A DNA stretch of 64,000 nt. Origin: Rhizobium sp. R635 (GTDB lineage: Bacteria; Pseudomonadota; Alphaproteobacteria; Rhizobiales; Rhizobiaceae). The stretch is from contig NZ_LOKX01000003.1 of NCBI RefSeq assembly GCF_002211285.1, positions 62,001 to 126,000 of the forward strand, written 5' to 3'. This document shows positions 27,417-35,922 of the stretch, one piece after another (the first letter of the stretch is position 1; every line of letters begins with the position of its first letter). Position numbers and translations under genes: made by a program. The notes beneath the pieces were generated by a model. That model was not told the origin of the DNA. It made no database searches and saw nothing but the letters and a program-made list of their open reading frames with translations.

Positions 27417-28372
27417 TGAACGCCCCAGTAAACCCACCCAAGCTCCACGATTGCCGCGACGCATTCGCCGCGACGCTCGAGCGGCTGGCCGCTGAAAACG
27501 AAACGATCGTCGCCGTCTGCAACGATTCCGTCGGTTCCTCCAAGCTTGGCGGCTTCAAGTCGAAATTTCCCGAACGCCTCGTCAATGTCGGCATCGCGGA
27601 GCAAAATATGGTCGGCGTCGGAGCGGGCCTCGCCAATGGCGGACGGCTTCCATTCGTCTGCGCCGCCGCTCCGTTTCTCACCGGGCGGTCGCTGGAGCAG
27701 ATCAAGGCCGACATTTCCTATTCGAATGCCAACGTCAAGCTGGTCGGCATCTCCTCCGGCATGGCCTATGGCGAACTCGGCCCGACCCATCACTCGATCG
27801 AAGATTTCGCCTGGACGCGGGTTCTGCCCAATCTTCCGGTCATTGCGCCTTGTGACCGCATCGAAACCGCCGCTGCCGTTGCCTGGGCTGCGAGTTATGA
27901 CGGGCCGTGTTTCCTGCGCCTGTCACGGGTCGGCGTGCCGGACCTGCTTCCGGAAGGCCATAGGTTCGAACTTGGCAAGGCGAATCTCCTTCGCCAGGGT
28001 TCCGACGTCACGCTCATCGCCAACGGCACTTTGACCCATCGCATTCTGAAGGCGGCCGAAATCCTCGCTGAGCGCGGTATCAATGCCAGAGTGCTCAATC
28101 TTGCGACGGTTCGTCCCATCGACGAGGAGGCTATCATCACTGCTGCCAGGGAAACCGGAGCGATCGTCACAGCCGAAGAGCATTCGATCTTTGGCGGGCT
28201 CGGCTCGGCGGTCGCCGAAGTGGTGGTCGACAATGCCCCGGTGCCGATGAAGCGTCTCGGCGTTCCCGGCGTGTATGCCCCCACAGGTTCGGCAGAGTTC
28301 CTGCTTGACGAATTCGGGATGGCGCCGTCCGCAATCGCCGACGCCGCGCAGGCGCTGATCAAGCGCAAGTAA
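27416..28372 (+). CDS. Transketolase, C-terminal subunit
   Basis: A 318-residue protein with the pyrimidine-binding domain (NDSVGSSKLGGF, NVGIAEQNMVGVGAGLANGG with the catalytic Glu) and the C-terminal transketolase domain (LNLATVRPIDEEAI, VTAEEHSIFGGLGS). It forms a complete enzyme with the product of the overlapping upstream gene (TGATG junction). In this locus it probably feeds a ketopentose or ketotetrose phosphate made by the FGGY kinase into the pentose phosphate pathway. Confidence 0.9.
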   Translation: MNAPVNPPKLHDCRDAFAATLERLAAENETIVAVCNDSVGSSKLGGFKSKFPERLVNVGIAEQNMVGVGAGLANGGRLPFVCAAAPFLTGRSLEQIKADISYSNANVKLVGISSGMAYGELGPTHHSIEDFAWTRVLPNLPVIAPCDRIETAAAVAWAASYDGPCFLRLSRVGVPDLLPEGHRFELGKANLLRQGSDVTLIANGTLTHRILKAAEILAERGINARVLNLATVRPIDEEAIITAARETGAIVTAEEHSIFGGLGSAVAEVVVDNAPVPMKRLGVPGVYAPTGSAEFLLDEFGMAPSAIADAAQALIKRK

Positions 28373-28435
28373 TGGGATCATGGCGGCTGATACGCTTTTG
28401 CCGTTTCGGCCGTCACCTGATCCGGGGAGGATAGA

Positions 28436-29902
28436 ATGCGGGCAATTCTGGCAATCGACCAGGGCACGACCAATTCAAAGGCAGTTCTCGTTTCCGAGAA
28501 GGGAGAAATCGTCGGCAGGGGTTCGGCGCCCGTCGGCATCTCCTATCCCAAACCGGGCTGGGTCGAACAAGATCCGCGCCGGCTCTACGCATCGGTCCGC
28601 GAAGCGGTCGACGCCTGCCTGAAGGCCGGCCCCGATGTTGTTATCGAGGCCGTGGCCATTTCCAACCAGCGCGAATCCGTTACCGCCTGGGACGCCGATA
28701 CCGGGGAGGCGCTCGGGCCGGTGGTCAGCTGGCAGTGCCGCCGAACGGCGCAGGATTGCGAACGTCTCATTGCCGAAGGTCGCCTTGACCGGGTGCAGGC
28801 GCTTACCGGCCTGCCATTGGACCCGATGTTCCCAGGTTCGAAATTCCGCTGGCTGCTCGACCGTATTCCGGCCGGGCGATCGGTGCGGCTCGGAACGATC
28901 GACAGCTGGCTCGTCCACTGCCTGACGGGCGGGCGCCGGCATGCCTGCGACGCTTCGAATGCCGCCAGGAGCCAATTGTTCGATCTCCGGGAGCAGAGAT
29001 GGAGCGAGGAACTCGGCGAGATTTTCGGCGTCGATATCGCGCTGCTGCCCGAGGTGCTCGACAGCTCCGCCGATTTCGGCAGAACGCAAGGATTGCCGGG
29101 GGTGCCTGACGGTACTCCTATCATGGCCGCGATCGGAGACAGCCACGCCGCCCTGTTCGGTCATGGGGCATTCAAGCCGGGCGACGGCAAGGTGACTTTC
29201 GGGACCGGCTCTTCAGTCATGACGACGCTTTCGCAATTCATTCCCCCACGCAACGGCGTCACGACCACCGTTGCATGGCGTCTCGGGGGAAAGCCGACTT
29301 TCGCCTTCGAAGGCAATATTCTCGTTTGCGCCGCCAGTCTTCCCTGGATGGCCGATATTCTCGGCCTTGCGGATGTGGCAGCTCTCGTCGAGCTTGCGGC
29401 GAGCGCCGAGCCGGGCGGCCCCGGCTTCGTGCCGGCATTCGTGGGACTGGGTGCCCCTTACTGGAATGCCGATGCCCGCGCGCTGTTCTCCCAGATCAAC
29501 TTCAATACCACACGCGCGCAGATGGCTCGGTCGGTAACCGATTCCATCGCCTTCCAGGTGCATGACGTGATCGCGGCGATGCGGACGCAGAGCGGCGGCG
29601 AACTCGGTGCGCTTTATGTGGATGGCGGACCGAGCCAGAACCGCTTCCTGATGCAGTGTGTCTCGAACCTCATCGAACAACCCGTGATCCAATGCGAAGC
29701 ACCCGAGGCGTCGGCTCTGGGGGCTGCCTATCTGGCGGGGCTGTCACTCGGCTTGTGGAGCGATCTCAAGATTGTCGCGGAGTTGCCGCGAAACACCGAG
29801 ACCATCGAGCCGCAGTCCGTGGATCGCGTGGTGCTTCTCGATACCTGGAATGATGCGCTCGCCCGCTCGACGTCCCGCGAAACACAGGCTAAAGGTGAAT
29901 AA
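28436..29902 (+). CDS. FGGY-family carbohydrate kinase (xylulokinase/glycerol-kinase-like)
   Basis: A 488-residue sugar or polyol kinase with two ribonuclease-H-like domains. The N-terminal phosphate loop AIDQGTTNSKAVLV, the catalytic Asp in IGDSHAALFG, the GTGSSVMTT loop and the C-terminal VDGGPSQNRFLMQ are all present. It resembles both GlpK and XylB, so the acceptor (ketopentose, tetrulose or polyol) is open; the transketolase next to it favours a ketose that yields a ketose phosphate. Strong ribosome site GGGAGGATAGA. Follows the transketolase genes by 63 bp and precedes the regulator gene. Confidence 0.88.
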   Translation: MRAILAIDQGTTNSKAVLVSEKGEIVGRGSAPVGISYPKPGWVEQDPRRLYASVREAVDACLKAGPDVVIEAVAISNQRESVTAWDADTGEALGPVVSWQCRRTAQDCERLIAEGRLDRVQALTGLPLDPMFPGSKFRWLLDRIPAGRSVRLGTIDSWLVHCLTGGRRHACDASNAARSQLFDLREQRWSEELGEIFGVDIALLPEVLDSSADFGRTQGLPGVPDGTPIMAAIGDSHAALFGHGAFKPGDGKVTFGTGSSVMTTLSQFIPPRNGVTTTVAWRLGGKPTFAFEGNILVCAASLPWMADILGLADVAALVELAASAEPGGPGFVPAFVGLGAPYWNADARALFSQINFNTTRAQMARSVTDSIAFQVHDVIAAMRTQSGGELGALYVDGGPSQNRFLMQCVSNLIEQPVIQCEAPEASALGAAYLAGLSLGLWSDLKIVAELPRNTETIEPQSVDRVVLLDTWNDALARSTSRETQAKGE

Positions 29903-29910
29903 AAATTCAC
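29895..29910. promoter_or_regulatory. Palindrome ahead of the SorC-type regulator gene
   Basis: GTGAAT-AAAA-ATTCAC, a perfect 6-bp-arm dyad that overlaps the kinase stop codon and lies 13 bp before the regulator start. It resembles the GAATA...TATTC dyads in the divergent control region of this locus, so may allow autoregulation. Confidence 0.4.
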
Positions 29911-29923
29911 TCTGGGATTAGCG

Positions 29924-30874
29924 ATGACTCGCCTCAACGAACTCCGCCTCATTTCAAGGGTCGCCCAGATGTACCACATAGAGGGGCGGCGACAGGCGGA
30001 GATCGCGGAGCACCTTCGACTGTCTCAGGCGACGGTGTCGCGCATGTTGAAGCGCGCCGAGGCTGAGGATATCGTCAGAACCAGCGTGATCCCTCCCGTC
30101 GGCACCTATAGCGAGCTCGAGGGGGCGCTTCGCGAGAAATACGGTCTGCCGGAGGCGATCGTCGTCGAGTGCACGGAAGACCGGGACGGTGCCATCATGG
30201 CCCGTATCGGAGAGGCAGCGGCCCATCTCCTGGAGGTGACGCTTTCGCCAGGAGAGATCATCGGCGTTTCGAGCTGGAGCCAGACCATTTTCAAGATGGT
30301 CGAGAACATCCATCCTTCGAAGAGCGCTCAGGTGAAATACGTCGTCCAGACCCTTGGCGGCATGGGCGATCCTTCGGTGCAGACGCATGCGACACAGCTG
30401 ACCACGCGGCTTGCGCGGCTGACCGGCGCCGAGCCGAAACTGCTCCCCGTGCAGGGCGTGACGACATCGAGGGAGGCAAAACTTCTGATGCAGGCCGACC
30501 CGTTCGTGCGCGAAACGATGGACCTCTTCGGCAGCATAACGCTCGCGATCGTCGGCATCGGAGCCGTCGAACCATCCGAACTTCTCGCCCGCTCGGGCAA
30601 CATCTTTTCCTCCCGCGAACTCTCCGACCTCGCGGAAGCGGGCGCCGTCGGCGATATCTCGCTTCGCTTCTTCGATAAGAACGGCAAGCCGGTCAAGACA
30701 CCTCTCGACGACCGGGTCATTGGGCTGCCGCTCGAGGATCTCGAACGGGTGGACCGGGTGATTGCTCTGGCTGGCGGAGCCAAGAAGACCGATGCGATCG
30801 CAGGTGCGCTGCGTGTGGGGGTGATCGACATGCTTGTGACGGATAAGTTTACTGCGCAGCGGTTGATCGACTGA
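29924..30874 (+). CDS. SorC-family sugar-responsive transcriptional regulator
   Basis: A 316-residue regulator. Residues 10-60 carry the helix-turn-helix (YHIEGRRQAEIAEHLRLS then QATVSRMLKRAE). Residues 70-315 are the SorC sugar-phosphate-binding domain (related to ribose-phosphate isomerases and NagB), with GVSSWSQTIFKMVENI, VVQTLGGMGDPSVQTHATQL and the C-terminal VIALAGGAKKTDAIAGALR. EryD, the erythritol regulator of Brucella and rhizobia, belongs here. It probably represses the flanking catabolic genes until a phosphorylated intermediate binds. Confidence 0.9.
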   Translation: MTRLNELRLISRVAQMYHIEGRRQAEIAEHLRLSQATVSRMLKRAEAEDIVRTSVIPPVGTYSELEGALREKYGLPEAIVVECTEDRDGAIMARIGEAAAHLLEVTLSPGEIIGVSSWSQTIFKMVENIHPSKSAQVKYVVQTLGGMGDPSVQTHATQLTTRLARLTGAEPKLLPVQGVTTSREAKLLMQADPFVRETMDLFGSITLAIVGIGAVEPSELLARSGNIFSSRELSDLAEAGAVGDISLRFFDKNGKPVKTPLDDRVIGLPLEDLERVDRVIALAGGAKKTDAIAGALRVGVIDMLVTDKFTAQRLID

Positions 30875-30901
30875 CGGGGACGGGGTGATTTTGCCGGCTT
30901 G

Positions 30902-31005
30902 AATGTGCCGCGCCATCCACGATCACATGATCGTGGTCCGGTGTGCATTTCTTCCACCCGGGCCTTGATTCTGTAGATTTCCCGCGATTTCGGTGGTGAT
31001 GGTGC
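30902..31005 (-). pseudogene. Degenerate 3' fragment of an iron-ABC ATPase gene
   Basis: Read on the minus strand this piece corresponds to the last ~25-30 codons of the ABC ATPase gene at 34100. Exact shared blocks in the same order are CATCCACGATCACATGATC, TCCACCCGGGCCT and CTGTAGATTTCCCGC, with about 80% identity overall across 30902-30985 and weaker similarity to about 31005. The encoded DHDHVIVDGAAH matches EYDHVIVDGTAH at the intact C-terminus. The rest of the gene is absent. It borders the AT-rich island gene. Confidence 0.75.
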
Positions 31006-31033
31006 TGTGCCAACCTAGGAAATGCCGCACGAT

Positions 31034-31150
31034 CGCTGGCAGCAGGCGATCGATTCAACCTCACTGGTGTGGGGCTGTCGGTATTTCTAGCGACCGACGC
31101 TGCCTCGTTTATTATTGGGCATGATTTGTTGGGGGATGGAGGGTTACGTT
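31034..31150 (+). pseudogene. C-terminal fragment of a short-chain dehydrogenase gene
   Basis: The plus strand encodes VGLSVFLATDAASFIIGHDLLGDGG, in frame from 31069, the standard SDR C-terminus (compare VGPAVFLLSNAASFVTGVDLLVDGG in an intact SDR of this window). There is no start and no Rossmann fold upstream, where sequence instead switches to the ABC ATPase fragment. The reading continues past the GDGG motif into unrelated residues. This is a gene relic at the island border. Nothing else is recognised between 30875 and 31199. Confidence 0.7.
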
Positions 31151-31199
31151 CAAGGCATACACGAGGCGAGAATCAGGCTCAAAAACTTGTGCCCCATAT

Positions 31200-33890
31200 T
31201 TATTTCCCCCAGCATTTCTCTAACGCCGTCTCATCGGATGCATGGACTAGAGACATCCGTCTAGCCAGATGGTCTATATCAAGGACCTTCACCCTTATGT
31301 CCGCGCCGATAGCGTATTCGGACGCGTTAAAATGATCCCCTTGAATATTTGATGAATGGATAAGGCCCGTAACTCCCTGTTCAAGATCAACAAAGACTCC
31401 ATATCTAGTCCGATTGACGACACGACCCTGATGAATAGTATTTTCTGGGTACCTGGTATCGGCGCCCACCCAGGGTCCGGTGACAAGTGAACGCTCGAAT
31501 GCCCCCAACGTAGTCTGTGCTTTGGTAAGATCTGTCATGTTGTCAAATCTGTTGTCTTGAAACACCGCGTTGTAAGCCTTGCTTTCAGATTGACGTATGT
31601 GAGCCAGTTCATTCAAACAGGCGCGAGCATTATGCATTGCTGTTCTTGGTGAATAGTGTTGAGAACTGTTTTTTATCCTCTCCGCGATTGCTTCCGCCAA
31701 AGCCTGATCTCTAAACCACGTATCCTCAGCTATAGCGGCTAGGTAGTAGGTATCGCTGCAGATCTGTAGATGTACGCGGCCTGCCGGCGCCAGAGCAATT
31801 AGATCATCGTCGGCAAGGTTGGCCGTTCGAAAGTCTTCGGAAAGAATACAAAAACCCCGCGCCAGGGTTTCCAACTCTCTGAAGAATACCGTATGGTCTA
31901 CACCGAAGCGGGAGAGTTCGCTTCGCATTTGTCGCACATTGACATATCCCTTCAAACGTTGCGGACCAATTTGGTTTGATTTTTCATCAAGCCATTTTAA
32001 CATCAAAAGGCGGGCAAAGAACGACGGGTGCTGATCAAGTTCGCTAGCTGCGTATAGGTTCTTTAGATAAGCCCTGTCGCTGTCGTAGAAGCGTAGGTTT
32101 GATCGTAAAAGGACTGTCGTTACCAGGCTCAATGGCAACACATATTGCCCTTCGCTCTGTACCATCTTAAGGATGTGATCCTCGCCGATATGACCGCTTG
32201 TGCAGAATTCTATAAATATTTCCATGGCTCTGCGCATGTTGCGGCCAGCTAATCCAACTATTAGTCGCCTAACATGCATGTCATGTTCAAACACTGATCG
32301 CAGTATAGAGGATAAATAGTACGCTTGGTCGGAAGCTGGGTAATCAACGTGCATACCATTCGGTAATTCGTATCGCAGGGTCTTCTTTCCATCTGCACTA
32401 TTGGCTTTCACGGCAAGTTGGACGCGACTTTGCAAAATGCGTTGAAAAAGGGGAGGTTCGATGCGGAATACCAGATCTTTTAACGCAGTATCCAACGGAG
32501 GTTCGCTATGATGATTATCATACGTCTCCTCTCTAAGAGGCAGAACCACAAGGGCCTTGAATTCGCGTTGTATCCATTGAGCAGCTTCGAACATAAGTAA
32601 TTGCTCGTCCCTAAGCCGCTTATCACAGTTATCAAGTACAATAATTAGTAGCTTTCCGCGGTTTGAGGAACAGTAAACCGTGTGATTTTGGGCTACTGTA
32701 TGCTTATCTCGTAGCGTGTGTTCAAGATGTTCTGCTAGTTTAATATTCCAGGTTTCCTTGTTTCCCTCGTACAGTCGGCCGGTACCCTTGCGAAATTGAG
32801 TCACCTGGGCGGCGTGTACATTTTTGATTGTGTCCAGCTCATCGAAGTCAGTCTGCGGATCGACTGCTTTGCAGCTGTCAACAATCTGCCCTCTAAGCCA
32901 GTCATATATCTCACTTCGGGAGATCGGCGCGGGGTTCATATCGATGTGCAACCAGACTGTTTTCAAGCGAACGTCAGCGGGCAAGGCTTTCTCACGAAGG
33001 TGATCAATAAACGTGGTCTTACCTGCGCCGGCGCTACCGACAATGAGCATTACCTGATGTTCGAGCTGTCTTGAACCGCGTAACACCTTTACAATTTCCA
33101 GAGGTGCTGCAGTGTCCTCAAGGGTCTTTGAGCGAGTTTCGGATGCTGGGGTGGAAGCCCTTATGATCCGGTCGATCGGCTCAATATACCTTTCGCGTCG
33201 CTTTGAAGAAATATAGCCGTGCCGAGCCACGAAATTTCTGTCTTCTAAGGTGAGCGGATTGAAAATATGGGAGAAGTCCGCTGAAATCGTTGCGCCGAAC
33301 GAATTCATACCGACTTCTTCGCGCTGGAAAGCAACTCCTCCTACGAGTTTTCGCGGTTTCCAAAAGCGTTTGGTCCGGACAAGCGGTAGAAGGGAGCTAA
33401 ATGCCGCATCGACGGCATGGGCGCTGAATTCAGCTGCAAATTTTGCGAATGTGTCATTGTAGATATCTAGATCTTCAAGACGCAGAACGTACTTAGGCTC
33501 GGCATGGTCCGCCGGGCCGGCGTGAAGCGACAACCCATCCGTTGCAATCAATTTACTGATTGGCTGCACGCCGGAATCAAATTGTGAATTTAATTCCGCC
33601 GCATACAAACGTGCTTCACGATAAGCTTCACCCAAGTCAGAGCCGGGTGCCTTTGCCTCGGCGACGACTATTGGGAACCCGCTTCGTGCTATTATATAAT
33701 CAGGAAAATAACTCTTCTGATCGGAACCCTTGCCGATTATGAATTTGCGTACATTGGCTTTGGTGTGAATATCTGCTGGATCGTGAGCCAAGCCGGTGGG
33801 CATATCAGCGGCGAGCAGTGGATAAAGTAGCTTTTGTTCTACATCACTTTCGTTATGAAGTACTTCCGCAGTCGGGCGCTCGAAAATCAT
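31200..33890 (-). CDS. Putative defence protein: HsdR_N-like nuclease, STAND-like NTPase, S1 domain
   Basis: An 896-residue soluble protein with an unusual domain order. Residues 10-120 resemble the N-terminal nuclease domain of type I restriction subunits (PD-(D/E)xK fold): ESDVEQKLLYPLL, D64 in YFPDYII, and E78-x-K80 in VVAEAKAP. Residues about 270-480 are a P-loop NTPase: Walker A GSAGAGKTT at 285-293, Walker B LLIIVLDNCDK at 414-424, then a STAND-like LPLREETYD. Residues 490-815 are mainly helical without a named fold. Residues 820-885 form an S1 RNA-binding domain (RVVNRTRYGVFVDL, VTGLIHSSNI, VKVLDID). ATG 33888-33890 follows GTGGGGGAA; a TTG 18 codons upstream is weaker. Codon use is AT-rich (TTA, ATA, AGA) unlike neighbours. 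It stands alone beside gene relics. A role in phage defence is inferred. Confidence 0.8.
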   Translation of the reverse strand: MIFERPTAEVLHNESDVEQKLLYPLLAADMPTGLAHDPADIHTKANVRKFIIGKGSDQKSYFPDYIIARSGFPIVVAEAKAPGSDLGEAYREARLYAAELNSQFDSGVQPISKLIATDGLSLHAGPADHAEPKYVLRLEDLDIYNDTFAKFAAEFSAHAVDAAFSSLLPLVRTKRFWKPRKLVGGVAFQREEVGMNSFGATISADFSHIFNPLTLEDRNFVARHGYISSKRRERYIEPIDRIIRASTPASETRSKTLEDTAAPLEIVKVLRGSRQLEHQVMLIVGSAGAGKTTFIDHLREKALPADVRLKTVWLHIDMNPAPISRSEIYDWLRGQIVDSCKAVDPQTDFDELDTIKNVHAAQVTQFRKGTGRLYEGNKETWNIKLAEHLEHTLRDKHTVAQNHTVYCSSNRGKLLIIVLDNCDKRLRDEQLLMFEAAQWIQREFKALVVLPLREETYDNHHSEPPLDTALKDLVFRIEPPLFQRILQSRVQLAVKANSADGKKTLRYELPNGMHVDYPASDQAYYLSSILRSVFEHDMHVRRLIVGLAGRNMRRAMEIFIEFCTSGHIGEDHILKMVQSEGQYVLPLSLVTTVLLRSNLRFYDSDRAYLKNLYAASELDQHPSFFARLLMLKWLDEKSNQIGPQRLKGYVNVRQMRSELSRFGVDHTVFFRELETLARGFCILSEDFRTANLADDDLIALAPAGRVHLQICSDTYYLAAIAEDTWFRDQALAEAIAERIKNSSQHYSPRTAMHNARACLNELAHIRQSESKAYNAVFQDNRFDNMTDLTKAQTTLGAFERSLVTGPWVGADTRYPENTIHQGRVVNRTRYGVFVDLEQGVTGLIHSSNIQGDHFNASEYAIGADIRVKVLDIDHLARRMSLVHASDETALEKCWGK

Positions 33891-34099
33891 TTGTTCCCCC
33901 ACTTGTAGTTGTCCAACCTTTTGACAATGTGTGGCGGCTGTCAAGCTCCTGTATGTCCCGGTGTTGTAACCATGCGTTGCAGCAGCAAATTTTTAGAATG
34001 ATCCGGAAGAGAAACTGCAGTCGGTTCACCGTCCGATGGCTTCGGATTCTCGCTTGGGTTTGCTAATATCCGCGCCAGCGTGAGTTTGCATTTTAACGG

Positions 34100-34852
34100 T
34101 CAATGCGCGGTCCCATCCACGATCACATGATCATACTCCATCGAGCATTTCTCCACCCGGGCCTCGACCCTGTAGATTTCCCGCAGCATCTCCGCCGTGA
34201 CCACGTCCCTCGGGGCGCCGCAGGCGCGCATTCGGCCGTTGGCGATGACCAGCACCTTGTCGGCGAAGCGAAGCGCCTGGTTGAGGTCGTGGATGGCGAT
34301 CAGGACGAGCATGCCTTTGGCGCGGGCCTGGCGGCGCATGAAGTCTAGGACTTCGATCTGGCGGTGGAGGTCGAGGGCGCTTGTGGGTTCGTCCATCAGC
34401 ATGATTTCGGGTTCGCGGACGAGCGCCTGGGCGATCGAGACGAGTTGGCGCTGGCCGCCGGAGAGGGCGCCGAGATCGCGGAAGGCGATGGCGGTGATAT
34501 CCAGCGCCTTCATGATCTCGTCGATGAAGCGCAGGTCGCTGTCGCCGACGGCCCAGGACTGGCCCTGCTTGCGGGCGAGGAGAATGGATTCGTAGACGGT
34601 CAGCACCGCATTGGCCGACGTATCCTGCGGCATGTAGCTGATGGCGTTCTTCGCCTTCGAGCCTTCGACGACGACATGGCCGGGGCCTTTGAGCAGGCCG
34701 GTGATGCGCTTGAAGAGCGTCGACTTGCCGGCGGCGTTCGGGCCGATGACGGCGACGACCTCGCCTGATTTCATCACCGGCGTCGTTACGTCTTCGACGA
34801 AAAGCTTGCGGCCGTGAAAGGCGCCGACCGACTGCAACTGAAGCGCTACCAT
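34100..34852 (-). CDS. Iron/siderophore ABC importer ATPase (FecE/FhuC type)
   Basis: A 250-residue ATPase of the iron-siderophore and cobalamin class. Walker A GPNAAGKST, signature LSGGQRQLVSIAQAL, Walker B IMLMDEPTSALD and the His loop IAIHDLNQA are complete. The C-terminal tail VEKCSMEYDHVIVDG is also found, degenerate, 3.2 kb away on the far side of the AT-rich gene. It overlaps the permease gene by 7 bp and is the last of three genes transcribed from the iron-box promoter. Confidence 0.9.
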   Translation of the reverse strand: MVALQLQSVGAFHGRKLFVEDVTTPVMKSGEVVAVIGPNAAGKSTLFKRITGLLKGPGHVVVEGSKAKNAISYMPQDTSANAVLTVYESILLARKQGQSWAVGDSDLRFIDEIMKALDITAIAFRDLGALSGGQRQLVSIAQALVREPEIMLMDEPTSALDLHRQIEVLDFMRRQARAKGMLVLIAIHDLNQALRFADKVLVIANGRMRACGAPRDVVTAEMLREIYRVEARVEKCSMEYDHVIVDGTAH

Positions 34853-35916
34853 GACCGGCTCCTGTTCGAGAGGATGAGCGAGAAGAAGAAGGGCACGCCG
34901 ACCAGCGCCGTGATGATGCCGATCGGGAAGACGACGCCTGGGACGATCGACTTCGAGACGATCGAGGTCAGCGAGAGCAGCAATGCGCCGGAAAGGATCG
35001 AGCCCGGCAGGAAGAAGCGCTGGTCCTCGCCGAGAATCATGCGCGCGATGTGTGGGCCGACGAGGCCGACAAAGCCGATCGTGCCGACGAAGCTTACGGG
35101 GACCGCGGCAAGCAGCGAGACGACGAGCATGGTTTCCAGGCGGATGCGGCGGACATTGACGCCGAAGCTTGCCGCCTTGTCCTCGCCGAGGCGGATGGCC
35201 GTCAGCGCCCAGGCGTTGCGGGCAAAGAGCGGCAACGCTGCCAGCAGGACGGCGAGCGTCACCCAGATCTTCGGCCAGGTGGCCTTGGTGAGGCTGCCCA
35301 TCGTCCAGAAGACGACGGCCGACAGCGCCTGTTCCGAGGCGAGATATTGCAGGAAGGCGAGGGCGGCATTGAAGGTGAAGACCAGGGCGATGCCGAGCAG
35401 CACCACCGTCTGCACCGAGACGCCGCGGGCCTGGGAGATGAAATGGATGAAGAGGGTGGCGATCAACGCCATGATGAAGGCATTGACCGGCACCAGCAGG
35501 CCGGCCGCGACCGGCAGAAGCGGAACGCTGGTGACGATCGCAAGGGCCGCGCCGAAGCTTGCAGCGGCCGAGATGCCGAGCGTGAAGGGGCTGGCGAGCG
35601 GATTGGCGAGGATCGTCTGCATCTGCGCGCCGGCGACGGAGAGCGAAGCGCCGACGACGACCGCCATCACGGCGACCGGCATGCGGATATTCCAGACGAC
35701 GGCCCGCACCTGATCCGAAACGGAGGACGGGTCGAGGAGGGCGGCTACGACCTCACCGAGGCTGTAGCGGGCCGGTCCCCAGGCGAGATCGACGGCAAAG
35801 GACAGACAGAGTGCTGCCGTCATGGCGGCAAGGATCAGGAGCTTGCGCCGGGCGAGGGCGCGGTAGCGCTCCCGCCCGGCTTCGGCTTCGATCGATATGG
35901 CGGCGATCTCGGCCAT
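34846..35916 (-). CDS. Iron/siderophore ABC importer permease (FecCD family)
   Basis: A 356-residue inner-membrane permease with about ten helices. FecCD hallmarks are RMPVAVMAVVVGASLSVAGA with QMQTILANPLASPFTLGISA near residues 80-120, GEDKAASFGVNV, and FVGTIGFVGLVGPHIAR near residue 280. It forms the homodimeric channel for ferric siderophore, haem or corrinoid uptake. Gene order on the minus strand is binding protein, permease, ATPase, with a 6-bp gap and a 7-bp overlap, one tight operon. Confidence 0.9.
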   Translation of the reverse strand: MAEIAAISIEAEAGRERYRALARRKLLILAAMTAALCLSFAVDLAWGPARYSLGEVVAALLDPSSVSDQVRAVVWNIRMPVAVMAVVVGASLSVAGAQMQTILANPLASPFTLGISAAASFGAALAIVTSVPLLPVAAGLLVPVNAFIMALIATLFIHFISQARGVSVQTVVLLGIALVFTFNAALAFLQYLASEQALSAVVFWTMGSLTKATWPKIWVTLAVLLAALPLFARNAWALTAIRLGEDKAASFGVNVRRIRLETMLVVSLLAAVPVSFVGTIGFVGLVGPHIARMILGEDQRFFLPGSILSGALLLSLTSIVSKSIVPGVVFPIGIITALVGVPFFFSLILSNRSRSW

Positions 35917-35922
35917 CGCGGA

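Noticed and set aside
30875..34100. Integrase, transposase or tRNA attachment site for the island
   Set aside because: None found on either strand; the mobility claim rests only on gene relics and composition.
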